Below are positions 38,701 through 44,893 of a DNA stretch of 54,597 bases, piece after piece (the first letter of the stretch is position 1; every line of letters starts with the position of its first letter). Made by a program: the position numbers and the translations under genes. The DNA comes from Saccoglossus kowalevskii (taxonomy: Eukaryota; Hemichordata; Enteropneusta; Harrimaniidae). Under the pieces are notes generated by a model, which saw nothing but the letters and a program-made list of their open reading frames with translations, was not told the DNA's origin and did no database searches. The DNA is taken from assembly GCF_000003605.2 (NCBI RefSeq), contig NW_003124895.1, positions 694,363-748,959 of the forward strand, written 5' to 3'.

Positions 38701-41700
38701 TTTTCAACTATGAATTAATTGTTTACTACACCTTATTTCCATATGACGTTACCTGATTTCTTATTCGTGAGTGTGGTGGTTGTTGCGTCTATAGAAGTAG
38801 TTGCCGATAAGGAGCTTGTGGACGCTGTTGCTTGTGCTGTTGGTGTATGGATTGACGTGATCATGGTGGACGTATCTGTCGGGGTTATAACAGCCGAAGT
38901 GCTAAGAGTGTTACCATCTGAAAAGAAATTGATTGTTTTTAAGTTTTAATGTAATTGACGCAGATACTTCCAGGCAGTGATATCATAATTTTCAATTCTG
39001 AAATATTCATTTATCACATCTTATTTTCATGTGAGGTAACCGCACCTGATTTTGCACCTTTGAATGTGGCAGTGGTTTCCCTTTTAGAGGAGGTCTCTAG
39101 ACTTGTAATCGCCAACGAGGTGTTCGTTGGATTTGTATCTTGTGTTGTTGGTGTATGGGTGGTTGTGATCATGGTAGACGTTTCTATCGTAGAAGCTAGG
39201 ATAGAAGTTGTCACAAGCAATGTGTTAATTACACTGACTAGGGCTAATAATATTTTGTTTTAATATTTGAAATAGAAGTTAGATATCAAAGACGTGAATC
39301 ACTGAAATAAATTAAAATAAATTAAAATAGCATGTTGGGAGACATACTTTGACAACCCGAAAAAATATAAACAAACAGACAAATTTATTATGTTGTGAGT
39401 GTAATAAAGCTCCGTTCTCATTATGTGTACAACAAGTATCTTGGATGGAAACCCTAAACAAGTTTAAGGGGTCGCACGACGATCACAGTATCAACTGTCG
39501 TTAACTGCTAAACAGAGACGATGAATAAACGTGAGTCATATAAATGAGTGTGTAATGTTTCTGAGAAACATCAGAACCATAGTCGGAATGCAGTTGGTTG
39601 CATGCATTTAATTATTATTTGATATGGTTTCTAGAGTATATATCGAGCCATGTGCTTCTACATACTAATGAGGTCGCATAATCATATATAGCCATATCTT
39701 ATGTTAGTTACATATTTTGTTCAATGTCTTCTTTGTCACTTTAGTTTTATGTCTGCAAGTATTTCAGGTACCACAGTTATACATATTAATGGGATCTCTT
39801 GTTCAATGCTTTTATAGGAGCAAAGGTCGCTACTAGATATCACACTAGACATGTGATTTTCCAAAAAAAATGTACATCACCAAAGTGATCAATCACTCCA
39901 ACACAGCACACGTAATTGCACAATTACGTTTTTGACCAAATCAAGGATGGCGAACAAACCACGTGATCAATCAAAATCATTTTATATTTCTTGTAAAAAA
40001 AACCTTGGCTATACATACTATATAAAAATAAGAAGGTGATCGATTTATGCACTCATGAACAACAAATGTCAGAAATTGAGATAATTGTTGCCAAAAAATC
40101 CAAGATTGCGGTCAAAACCAAGTGCCTGATAAACATTATATTATTTTTCCCGTAAGGAGATATAGCCATACATGTTTATAAATAAATAAACGCTGCTCGG
40201 ACTGATAAATATGATATATAGAAGATAATATTTGGTAATCGTAGTCCTAAATAACTATTAAAAATAGCTAGACGTTTCGAGCAATGGCTCTTTATCGATA
40301 GCATAGAAGAAAATGTTAAAACGTACAGGTAGAGCATAGGAAGTAAGAACGCGCATGAACGATAAATTCCACAATAAAATCACAAAAAATTCCACAATAG
40401 AACAAATAACGGTATGTGTTGTCAATGGCAACGAAAATCAGGTCAGGCGTGTCGAGGAGGAAACTATATTTCGCCTTGGAACTAAAGAACCCCATGGAAT
40501 TAACAAACAGTTCAACTCATTTGTTGAGCTCACTACCTAAGGCGCGTTATTTGTTCTATTGTGGAATTTTTGTGANNNNNNNNNNNNNNNNNNNNNNNNN
40601 NNNNNNNNNNNNNNNNNNNNNNNNNNNNNNNNNNNNNNNNNNNNNNNNNNNNNNNNNNNNNNNNNNNNNNNNNNNNNNNNNNNNNNNNNNNNNNNNNNNN
40701 NNNNNNNNNNNNNNNNNNNNNNNNNNNNNNNNNNNNNNNNNNNNNNNNNNNNNNNNNNNNNNNNNNNNNNNNNNNNNNNNNNNNNNNNNNNNNNNNNNNN
40801 NNNNNNNNNNNNNNNNNNNNNNNNNNNNNNNNNNNNNNNNNNNNNNNNNNNNNNNNNNNNNNNNNNNNNNNNNNNNNTTACCAAATATTATTATCTTCTA
40901 TAGCCATACATGTTATATACAAAATATCAAGTTGATTGGTTCTAGCATTCATGTGAACCAAACGCCTAAACTTTTGGTAATTTTTGACACAAATCAGAAA
41001 TGGCGGCCAAACCATGTGACTGATCACAATTGTTTTTAATGGAGAAGCTTCATCCATACATGCAGGATTTCGTTGATCGGCTGAAGCACCAATTAGAAAC
41101 ATTCATGGCTCTCGAGGTCACGTGACCACTGAAGATTTTATTGCGAATTATCATACAATATGATATGCAATTATGTCAGCCTCCCTTGACCCTCACAACA
41201 GAAAAAAGTAACTTCTGGGGTTTTTTTCTAAATTCAAGATGGCGGCAAAAGTTTGTGACCAATTAGAATAATAAAAGATGTAGTTAAGGTGAGTATCTAT
41301 GCGCGCACTTATTTTCAAAACCTTAGTTGCAATGATGCAAAGAATACCCACAATGCGTCATGATGGAATATTTTAATCAACTTATTACATACAAGTATGT
41401 ATATAAAACCAGCGAATAAAATCAATCCTTTTCTGTCGAGCGTCAATGAAACTAGAAATTCGTTATTTGCTTAATTACACATTAGCGATGTATGTCTAAA
41501 AGTGTGTAATTTGATATTAACTTAATATATAATTAACAAGTGTGTAGTCTAGGTAATTATAATGTTTTTACATATGAGATAACATCGAGGAAACGAATCT
41601 TTTGGGAATGTGTCGTGTAGATGATCGTCGTTTAAATTAATGAAACGTCACAGTGATGGAAACTATTGTTTGCAGCTAATTATATGTGCACTGCTTTACT

Positions 41701-43515
41701 AAACGCGCTATGTTTCATTTCATAAAAAATAAATTGAAATTGTATTTCGTATTAAAAATACATATGACATGTGAAAATGTAGTAATAACTACATAATATA
41801 TTATATGTAAACATTCGATATATTTTTTTAAATAATTTCACTAATATTTACATATCGACTTTGCGCGCCCACTTGTTATAATACAGCAAATACTTCGAAG
41901 CAAGAATAATTTCGTCATCTTAATTGTTGTCAACAAGCATACACAGTGTTTTAAAATGGCATTACCTATTTTGTGATTTTTTAAACGACTTATGTTTTAA
42001 AAAATGGATTACATACAAAACTAATAAGCTTTAAGCGAAATATGCATAAAGTATTCTCAGATGGTATGAACGTCACTAGTCGAATACACAAGATTTATAC
42101 TTAATTTGATTATTGCGTTTTGTGAATCGTTTGTTTAAGTATGTGCGTTTTAATTTTGAATATGGATATTGATAAACTAAAGTCGTACATAGAACAACTG
42201 GAAACATAATTTGGCAGACCATCGTGGTCCCACCATCATGCTAGCTGAAGCTAAATTCATGAAAGGTTTATGTAAAGACACTACAGCAACGTCTGTGTGT
42301 GTTTTTCACGTGCATGTAAACATCAATATAAGTCCTGATATACAATGTTAGCATCTAAATGTGATTCGTTTATGAGTATAAATTTGCATAATATCAGTCA
42401 TATATAAAACGAATCACATGTTTCTATAACTACATAACTTACTGGTGCAGAAACATCCTTAATATATGAACATACCTTTTTCGCATATACCGGGTCTACG
42501 GTCGCCACATTTTTTTAATCGCATACCGTCCGTTTTCAGGGTAGCGCATTTATCAGCGTCTGTTGGCACATTATTATCTTTCCACATAATACTCAGCGGT
42601 TCAATGTCTGTATTGTCCCATCTCCAACGTACAGCACTATCGTCATCGGTGTATGATTTGGCCCCCACCCAGAACTCGCCATCATTCATTTGATTCATGA
42701 TAAAATCAAACTCATCCTTTGTTTCCATTCTCAAAAGTGATCCTTTTCCCTTTTTCTCACATAATTGAGCAATGTCGATCGCACTTTCTTCAATGCATGT
42801 TTTGTAATAATTCGATGTTTCAGGGTACTGGTTGTCGCAGTTACCTAAGCATTATAATTTTATAAAAGGGTAACATCAGTAATTGGTAAAACCCATGTTA
42901 TAGCTAATCGTGAGCTTTACAAGAATGACCAAGTCTACTCATGGTAATACTAGACTTACATCGTCGTACGGGTGGCTGACATTTGTACGTCCACTACCCA
43001 AATATCCACTGCCATCGATTCTTCTATTGGATGGGCAACGAATTAATGTGAACTGATTTGTTCCTGTTTTTAAGCTTGAACAACTGTAACTTTAATAAAT
43101 ATTTCGTCTTCGCAGACTAAATCAACAATGTCGGTGATGTATAATATCAGGGATGTTTACTTTATATTAAATGTTCACTCAAATCTAAACCTTGGTTATT
43201 CTGTTATCATATTCAATAAAAACATCACAAGTATATTAATTTAAATATTAATTTAAATAATGTCAGCTTTTTCATGAGATCACAAACGAAAGCACATCAT
43301 CCCTGCAAAAGTTGTGTTTCCTATATGATATGTTAAATAACCACGAGTTATAATCACTGACCAGGGATATATAATGCACAAATGAACCACAAACGATATG
43401 CAACAAATTCATAACTCTTATGCGCTACTTGTCAACTAATACACTCAATACGTGTATATGCCTTACCTTTTGCGGCATATCGTGGTAAGATTATCAGGAG
43501 CACCACGAGGTACAT
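18169..43515 (-). CDS. Adhesion GPCR with lectin, mucin-like, sushi, EGF, HRM and GAIN domains
   Basis: Gene-level model, about 1,180 residues plus an unknown piece in the 25769-25869 gap. Minus-strand exon starts in coding order are 43515, 42844, 39237, 38917, 38630, 37942, 27653, 27138, 26834, 26289, (gap) 25768, 25243, 24373, 24029, 23359, 22942, 22773, 21770, 21545, 21314, 20991, 20631, 20012, 19728, 19437, 19174, 18924, 18556 and 18186. Every junction checked has GT/AG and matching phase. Family knowledge: such receptors sit in the plasma membrane and couple extracellular binding to G proteins through a tethered agonist at the GAIN/GPS. The N-terminal block (lectin and mucin exons) is joined to the rest across a roughly 10 kb intron holding a Polinton. 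That link rests on strand, order and phase (1-1), not on a transcript. The exons could instead be two adjacent genes. Confidence 0.72.
18883..21314 (-). CDS. Seven-transmembrane (class B/adhesion type) domain exons
   Basis: TM1 is in exon 21314-21217 (VIMQIVSFLAILLMVISFFF). TM2 is in 20991-20892 (VIVSLAILPVTVLV, after LSTDRY in loop 1). TM3 is in 20631-20504, starting HGCKILSIFW; its Cys should pair with the Cys of ECL2. TM4 is in 20012-19911 and contains the class B-like GWPAPIIIIVF. ECL2 and TM5 are in 19728-19662 (CIESIAGKYLQ, SLVLYL) and 19437-19352. TM6 and the start of TM7 are in 19174-19048 (LFLLKLALMSNWAIHII, then FALAIMFE). The rest of TM7 is in 18924-18883 (GSVVFLALCATNVE). Helix order, the two conserved cysteines and the GW-P motif identify an adhesion/secretin-type 7TM. 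Splitting across nine short exons is normal for this family. Confidence 0.88.
20690..20748. repeat. (AAT)n microsatellite
   Basis: About 19 tandem copies of a trinucleotide in the intron between the TM3 exon (20504-20631) and the TM2 exon (20892-20991). It is a simple repeat, likely polymorphic, with no coding role. Confidence 0.95.
21428..21770 (-). CDS. GPS motif exons, cleavage site HLG
   Basis: Two exons, 21770-21721 (VGYDSKCVSMVYDDNTG) and 21545-21428 (IWSTDGCWVD, then ITVCKCQHLGNLAVIT). They form the four-Cys, Trp-containing GPS core at the C-terminal end of the GAIN domain. In the family, autoproteolysis occurs between Leu and Thr/Ser of HL(T/S), exposing the tethered agonist. Here the residue after HL is Gly, so the nucleophile is missing and cleavage is not expected. 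The agonist-like stretch GNLAVIT is otherwise kept. The first exon is only 50 bases and joins the second in phase (GG|G). Confidence 0.88.
22620..25768 (-). CDS. GAIN domain exons
   Basis: Seven exons in coding order: 25768-25621 (its 5' end lies in the N gap), 25243-25175, 24373-24253, 24029-23913, 23359-23312, 22942-22867 and 22773-22620. The first four encode the helical subdomain A (for example MTASILTDIVDMNPLAF, LELTSKVLDDEMETMWKAI, FKAMDTFSKSVHALIRQ). The last two encode the beta-rich part leading to the GPS (RFIYQNPGDMLLP; MVNSKVVSVRLFGDDGSE). FIYQN resembles the conserved F-x-x-Y-x-N strand before the GPS. The acceptor of 22773 was chosen because only ttatttag|A keeps the frame from the previous exon. 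Length and order match the family. Confidence 0.82.
25769..25869. other. Assembly gap inside the receptor gene
   Basis: About 100 N. It hides the 5' end of the first GAIN exon and possibly one further exon between the HRM exon (ending 26195, phase 0) and the GAIN exons. It is the only place in the receptor model where continuity could not be checked. Confidence 0.99.
26195..26834 (-). CDS. Hormone-receptor (HRM) domain exons
   Basis: Exon 26834-26727 carries FNIEWPETISDCTTEWVSCP and exon 26289-26195 carries RRRCDIDGKWLQPDTTAC. Together they give the HRM signature: WP, then CP, then R-x-C, then G-x-W and a final Cys. In adhesion and secretin receptors this domain sits just before the GAIN domain, as here. 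Donor TCATTTG|gtaact and acceptor tctaag|GT join in phase. Confidence 0.87.
26959..27138 (-). CDS. Calcium-binding EGF domain exon
   Basis: A single 180-base exon, phase 1-1, beginning DIDECEDN, the Ca2+-ligand signature of cbEGF. It continues with YCVNTLGGYKCVC (the Asn/aromatic pattern of cbEGF) and GYVANNGRC. Six cysteines have the expected spacing. About 15 residues link it to the HRM exon. Confidence 0.92.
27480..27653 (-). CDS. Sushi (CCP) domain exon
   Basis: A single 174-base exon, phase 1-1. The four-Cys sushi pattern is seen: LPCVIS, then ELQCELGYKV, then NINVCHNGTWKPRLLEC with the hallmark G-x-W before the last Cys. The exon joins the next so that the sequence runs LECEDIDEC, placing the sushi domain directly against the EGF domain. 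It is the first exon after the large intron that holds the Polinton. Confidence 0.9.
28400..28504. promoter_or_regulatory. Three perfect CRE octamers (TGACGTCA)
   Basis: The palindrome tgacgtca occurs at 28400-28407, 28419-28426 and 28497-28504. This is the full ATF/CREB recognition octamer, and three copies in 105 bases of AT-rich intron are not expected by chance. They lie about 0.75 kb upstream (in receptor sense) of the sushi exon. They may mark an internal promoter or enhancer, but no core promoter or exon was seen beside them. Confidence 0.5.
28735..29195 (+). repeat. Tandem repeat, about 2.3 units of 185-225 bp
   Basis: Units start near 28738, 28961 and 29139. Each begins with agatcagttacat (the third reads agatcagttgcat) followed by gaatataattttt. 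The first two continue with attaaaaaactgagta, ataagaataaaaaatgacat and atagagtatacatttt. Unit length varies through T-rich slippage. No coding content; intronic. Confidence 0.85.
29498..29603. repeat. Short direct repeat in the Polinton left part
   Basis: The phrase gaatctatataacagcaggg occurs at about 29503-29522 and again at about 29571-29590, preceded by actcttgat and actctggac respectively, with an offset of about 68 bases. It lies at the C-terminal end of the PC4-like frame and probably arose by local duplication. Confidence 0.75.
29508..29936 (-). pseudogene. PC4/Sub1-like ssDNA-binding protein of the Polinton
   Basis: Minus-strand frame starting at an ATG at 29936 (MSTTSATPVERTRHIKRLKV). 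A TAA follows the LER segment, and the same frame then continues with NYVHLRKYYNYNPTKRGVF and LTMKLFRDVNDILPQI. The pattern R-K-Y-Y, P-T-K-(K/R)-G-(V/I), L-T and a final helix matches the PC4 transcription-coactivator fold, and PC4-like genes do occur in some Polintons. The in-frame stop makes this copy inactive, unless the gtaaga at the stop is a donor. It is the only element gene on this strand. Assignment is moderately sure. Confidence 0.6.
30357..33018 (+). pseudogene. Polinton protein-primed DNA polymerase B, broken
   Basis: Family-B polymerase with 3'-5' exonuclease, in fragments across several frames. It has a Cys-rich N-terminal part (CEKCHKLF, YCKSCKSF), Exo I as FDDFECT (30652-30672) and Exo II as HNSKGYD (30807-30827), followed by FIDSLNFLPMALSKL. 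Polymerase motif A is DFCSLYP (31788-31808), motif B NSFWGK (32362-32379) and motif C YFDTDS (32638-32655). The usual end, YHKRVI and then LPYGF, closes at about 33018. Frame changes occur near 30740 and between 31170 and 31518; a TAG lies near 32125, a TAA at 32617-32619 just before motif C, and there are others after motif C. All catalytic motifs are still legible, so decay is moderate. Confidence 0.9.
33069..33251 (+). CDS. Small Polinton ORF between polymerase and ATPase
   Basis: Sixty codons, starting ATG at 33069 and ending TGA at 33249-33251, so it overlaps the start of the ATPase frame (33236). It contains PYFVLNWVLEKYIEERKKRP followed by NNERG. From memory of the family, a short ORF with a VLEKY and RP-NERG pattern often sits here in Polintons; its function is unknown. 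Coding status in this copy is uncertain. Confidence 0.4.
   Translation: MNNHIDMGSTKSDMVLSLVYSGLCTLPYFVLNWVLEKYIEERKKRPNNERGHIISSWMQD
33236..33766 (+). pseudogene. Polinton genome-packaging ATPase (FtsK/A32-like), broken
   Basis: ATG at 33236. Walker A is CGPMQSGKT, with GPMQSGKT at 33278-33301. It is followed by LPPDFIYWCYGEFQPAY, then a TGA at 33407-33409. In the next open frame comes Walker B-like NLLVINDLM (about 33471-33497), then TKGSHHQNLSVIL, NLFHQ and SLIPNNP, with a stop at 33764-33766. These blocks are diagnostic of the Polinton/adenovirus-like packaging ATPase, which pumps DNA into capsids. Part of the Walker A-adjacent segment reads in a different frame, indicating paired indels. 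Confidence 0.88.
33801..34145 (+). pseudogene. Polinton small capsid-region protein, broken
   Basis: ATG near 33801 with RMPKNADFLSVLQKANSKQQ and LIQCLCEF. Frame breaks occur near 33935, and homologous-looking text continues as DLIIDGQSVPGTHAIDLVND, KRKNFTPTGWREFAEML and VPQDLVGNTNRWSY. These phrases recur in small ORFs next to the ATPase in animal Polintons (family memory). The biochemical role is unknown to me. There are at least two frame disruptions. Confidence 0.55.
34366..35151 (+). pseudogene. Polinton retroviral-like integrase, catalytic Asp lost
   Basis: Starts at ATG 34366. An in-frame TAA follows the SYQGLNSL segment (near 34453), after which the frame is open to 35151. The rve core is clear: WEADPCDLF holds the first Asp (34612-34614), CIDVFSKYAFVVPL follows, then HTNRGTKF where TD-GTEF is expected, and VVERYNRT holds the catalytic Glu (34897-34899). 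The second catalytic Asp is Asn (codon 34795-34797), so strand transfer should be dead even without the stop. The family inserts the element DNA into the host genome. Confidence 0.9.
35152..35420 (+). pseudogene. Integrase C-terminal chromodomain remnant
   Basis: Directly after the integrase frame the text continues in other frames as GYFPNWTEEVFTI, GTFYEEELQKI and, from about 35345, NGRVDYLVKWRRYDDSLNSW. The last is a chromodomain core (Y-LVKW-GY, SW). Polinton integrases often end in a chromodomain that guides insertion. Frameshifts separate it from the integrase core. Confidence 0.75.
35484..36209 (+). pseudogene. Polinton capsid-related protein (possibly minor capsid), broken
   Basis: Begins MSRQNFFLTLPSNG with VFPNNTFTKYTVKLPN, a pattern seen at the start of a conserved Polinton protein. 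A stop follows near 35600, then RIYYDASPNLRDH and LNPGYYNSIEIILD in a shifted frame. The C-terminal part (35907-36209) has SLYLYCNIVEHQ, VPLLRIVSVEG, FETVEIDIRFDMGEKVPF and a final FRK. It is probably one protein in two or three frames. I lean to the minor capsid/penton-like protein, but I am not certain. Confidence 0.6.
36268..36480 (+). pseudogene. Lys/Ala-rich small Polinton protein, broken
   Basis: The plus-strand text LLTQGLKAVAKSALDASLGI then LGDVVQGKNFKKAAPSRAKL resembles a small basic protein found next to the capsid gene in Polintons, thought to act in virion DNA binding or membrane contact. Several stops lie upstream of it. The antisense open frame here is a shadow. Confidence 0.5.
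36600..37365 (+). pseudogene. Polinton major capsid protein, truncated and frameshifted
   Basis: The diagnostic phrase ELDLFTIPPTQTSIE starts at about 36681. Further segments are AKITNAKGRNLAVEVTVGPT (about 36822), QIDVYLNG, ALIETLLNYGGDAKSTQIGA and LPKRIILCLVSNASFNGSYD with NPF at about 37239. These match the double jelly-roll major capsid protein. Stops and frame changes separate the segments. Homology ends near 37365, leaving the C-terminal part missing. This marks the right limit of the recognisable element. Confidence 0.85.
37751..39237 (-). CDS. Receptor mucin-like Thr/Ser-rich stalk, four exons
   Basis: Exons in coding order: 39237-39046 (192 b), 38917-38753 (165 b), 38630-38493 (138 b) and 37942-37751 (192 b). 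All have GT/AG ends and are phase 1-1. Each encodes about 45-65 residues rich in Thr, Ser, Ala and Ile (for example STMITTTHTPTTQDTNPTNT) and, in three of four, ends with a (K)SG motif at the donor. Such stretches are probable O-glycosylated spacers holding the lectin domain away from the membrane. The first three exon starts are 320 and 287 bases apart, and their introns are alike, so they arose by tandem duplication of an exon-plus-intron unit. Each exon has a counterpart in the plus-strand paralogue. Confidence 0.8.
40188..40902 (+). mobile_element. Penelope-like element 3' fold-back remnant
   Basis: The left arm (40188-40411) is the reverse complement of the 3' end of a Penelope-like element: the end of the ORF plus its terminal repeat, as seen in direct orientation at 44680-44893. 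A plus-oriented piece of the ORF end follows (40412-40575, with RVEEETIFRLGTKEPHGINK, typical of the region after a GIY-YIG domain). It then enters a 302-N gap and emerges at 40878 in the terminal repeat (ttaccaaatatta). The result is two inverted arms around a short loop, a form known for Penelope-like insertions. Confidence 0.7.
40576..40877. other. Assembly gap (302 N)
   Basis: The gap lies exactly where the right arm of the fold-back should be, which suggests the hairpin blocked assembly or sequencing. Apparent open frames across it are artefacts. Confidence 0.99.
42476..42844 (-). CDS. Receptor C-type lectin-like domain exon
   Basis: A single 369-base exon, phase 1-1. It includes YYKTCIEESAIDIAQLCEKK, LLRMETKDEFDFIM, FWVGAKSYTDDDSAVRWRWD, then MWKDNNVPTDADKCATLKTD and a final ICEKG. 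Spacing of WVGA, WRW, the Cys pairs and the closing ICE matches a C-type lectin fold. The Ca2+/sugar motifs EPN or QPD and WND are absent (the region reads DNNVPTDADKC, later RLKKC), so it is probably a protein-binding or non-classical lectin fold. It is very similar to the plus-strand exon 48293-48655. Confidence 0.88.
43467..43515 (-). CDS. Receptor first coding exon, signal peptide
   Basis: ATG at 43515-43513. It encodes MYLVVLLIILPRYAAK and the first base of a Gly codon, with donor AAAAG|gtaagg. Its length (49 bases), phase and sequence parallel the plus-strand paralogue's first exon at 47711-47759. The hydrophobic core is short but typical. Joined to the lectin exon it gives AAKGNCDNQY in frame. 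Confidence 0.75.
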
Positions 43516-44199
43516 GGTTGTAGAACTGAGCTGCGCATATGAACGACGTTGATCACGACTCTGTAGTTAAATTGTAACTATGTGACACAGCACATCATCG
43601 CAGGTATTGTATTCGCAGTATACTAAGTCATGCGTGAGTGTTTTCTACCATGCAAAGTGGCATTCATTGCATGTAATCAATAAAGTTTAATTGCGTCAAT
43701 AACAGAATTCTAAATTACACTGTCATAGCAATTACGCTAATTACATATCTACTTAACTAATTGGAAAAGTTTTGAGGCAATATAATCAGCATTATCGGCG
43801 CCTCATTGGTCCGTATTATCACAACGTATTACAGATTGACATTTTTGAACATATTCGACAAAGCTAACATTTATTCTGTAAGATTAGATTATACAAATGC
43901 GCGTTAATATAACAGTTTCTCAGTTTCAAGTCATATGTAAATATATACATGTCTACTAATGGGCCCCATGTATCATCTTATGTTACTTATGTACATGTAA
44001 TATGACTAAATGTGATGATTATAATCCCACATGCATGGATACTATAAAAAACAAATAATTGGCAACATGGACGTGCACCCATATCAAAGTTTTTATAATT
44101 TTGATAGAAAGCCCTGTTTATCTGCAAGGAATTATTCTGCATACATTTACAAAAGCAACAGTACATTTACGAGACCGAACCATATTTTTCTGGGTTTCC

Positions 44200-44893
44200 T
44201 CTTTCCCTAGTATGTATCAAAAGGAAATGGAAAGGGAAGACCCAGTGAAATATGGTTCTGTCCCATGTAATAGACCCAGGTGTAATACTTGTCCTTTACT
44301 CTAGTCGTATATTTGGTTCCAAGGGAGATATTATGGTCAATAATGCTTTCAGTTGTATTACCATGAATGTTGTTTACTGCCTTTCATGTAAATGCGGAAA
44401 CTTAAAATTGGTTCTACAGTTCGTCGATTGGATGATCGGTTTGCTGAGCATCTACGACTAACTAGACAGGAAAATCGTTTTTAACTGGTTTCACTTCATT
44501 TTAATTCTAGGGGACATAACATAACAGATATGTCAATTACTGGTTTATGTGTTGTCAGTGACAACGAGAATCAGCTTAATCGTGTCGATGAGGAAACTAT
44601 ACTCCGTCTTGGAACTTACGAACCTCATGGAATTAACAAACAGTTTAACTCATTACTATCTAATACGCGTAACATGTGCTATTGTGGAATCATTTAGTGA
44701 TACTATTTTAAAGTTGTTGTGTGTGTTCTTACGTTCTGATGTTCTACTTTTACGTTTAAACATTTTCTTCTATGCTATCGATAAAGAGTCATTGCTCGAA
44801 ACGTCTAGCTATTTTTAAACGTTACTTAGGACTACGATTACCAAATATTATCTACTATATATCATATTTATCAGTCCGAGCAGCGTTTATTAT
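44200..44893 (+). mobile_element. Penelope-like element 3' part with GIY-YIG endonuclease
   Basis: The plus-strand text gives VKYGSVPCNRPRCNTC, then NNAFSCITMNVVYCLSCKCG. After a frame change it gives KIGSTVRRLDDRFAEHLRLT (the Y-x-G-x-T-x-R-L-x-x-R-x-x-E-H-L core of GIY-YIG, with I-G-S-T here), then RVDEETILRLGTYEPHGINK and a stop at about 44698. Upstream Cys spacing (CNRPRCNTC) is typical of Penelope-like endonucleases. The terminal repeat region follows to about 44893. Frameshifts show the copy is dead. Its 3' end matches the inverted arm at 40188-40352. Confidence 0.78.
44773..44807 (+). ncRNA. Possible hammerhead ribozyme relic in the Penelope terminal repeat
   Basis: The stretch has gataaagag, a 6-base loop, then ctcgaaacgtc. 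In hammerhead ribozymes of Penelope-like elements, the core CTGATGA plus GAG/CTC stem II and GAAACGTC has this arrangement. Here the GAG-CTC stem and GAAAC are kept, but the CTGATGA box reads TCGATAA. The inverted copy (about 40268-40300) has the same box. Cleavage activity is not expected; the assignment is tentative. Confidence 0.3.

Larger units (their letters stand above)
39860..41310 (+). repeat. Diverged repeat with 'atggcgg-caaacca-gtgatc' motif, three pieces
   Basis: Pieces near 39935-40165, 40900-41070 and 41215-41300 share text of the form (aa)(g)atggcggccaaaccatgtgactgatca. The first two also share a tatagccatacatg phrase. They are non-coding, and the Penelope-like remnant lies between the first and second. 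The class is unknown. Confidence 0.45.
39360..42475. other. Receptor intron rich in repeats
   Basis: Intron between the lectin exon (42476) and the first Thr-rich exon (39237). It holds a Penelope-like fold-back remnant (40188-40902) with an assembly gap, and three diverged pieces of another repeat marked by aagatggcggccaaa-like text near 39950, 41000 and 41240. The rest (about 41310-42470) is AT-rich with nothing recognised. Confidence 0.5.

Noticed and set aside
42972-43073. Possible extra exon of the minus-strand receptor between signal peptide and lectin exons (FTLIRCPSNRRIDGSGYLG)
   Set aside because: It has an acceptor-like acag and a gtaagt donor, but it would end in phase 0 while the lectin exon needs phase 1, giving stops. 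The plus-strand paralogue has no counterpart, and the two known exons join in frame without it.
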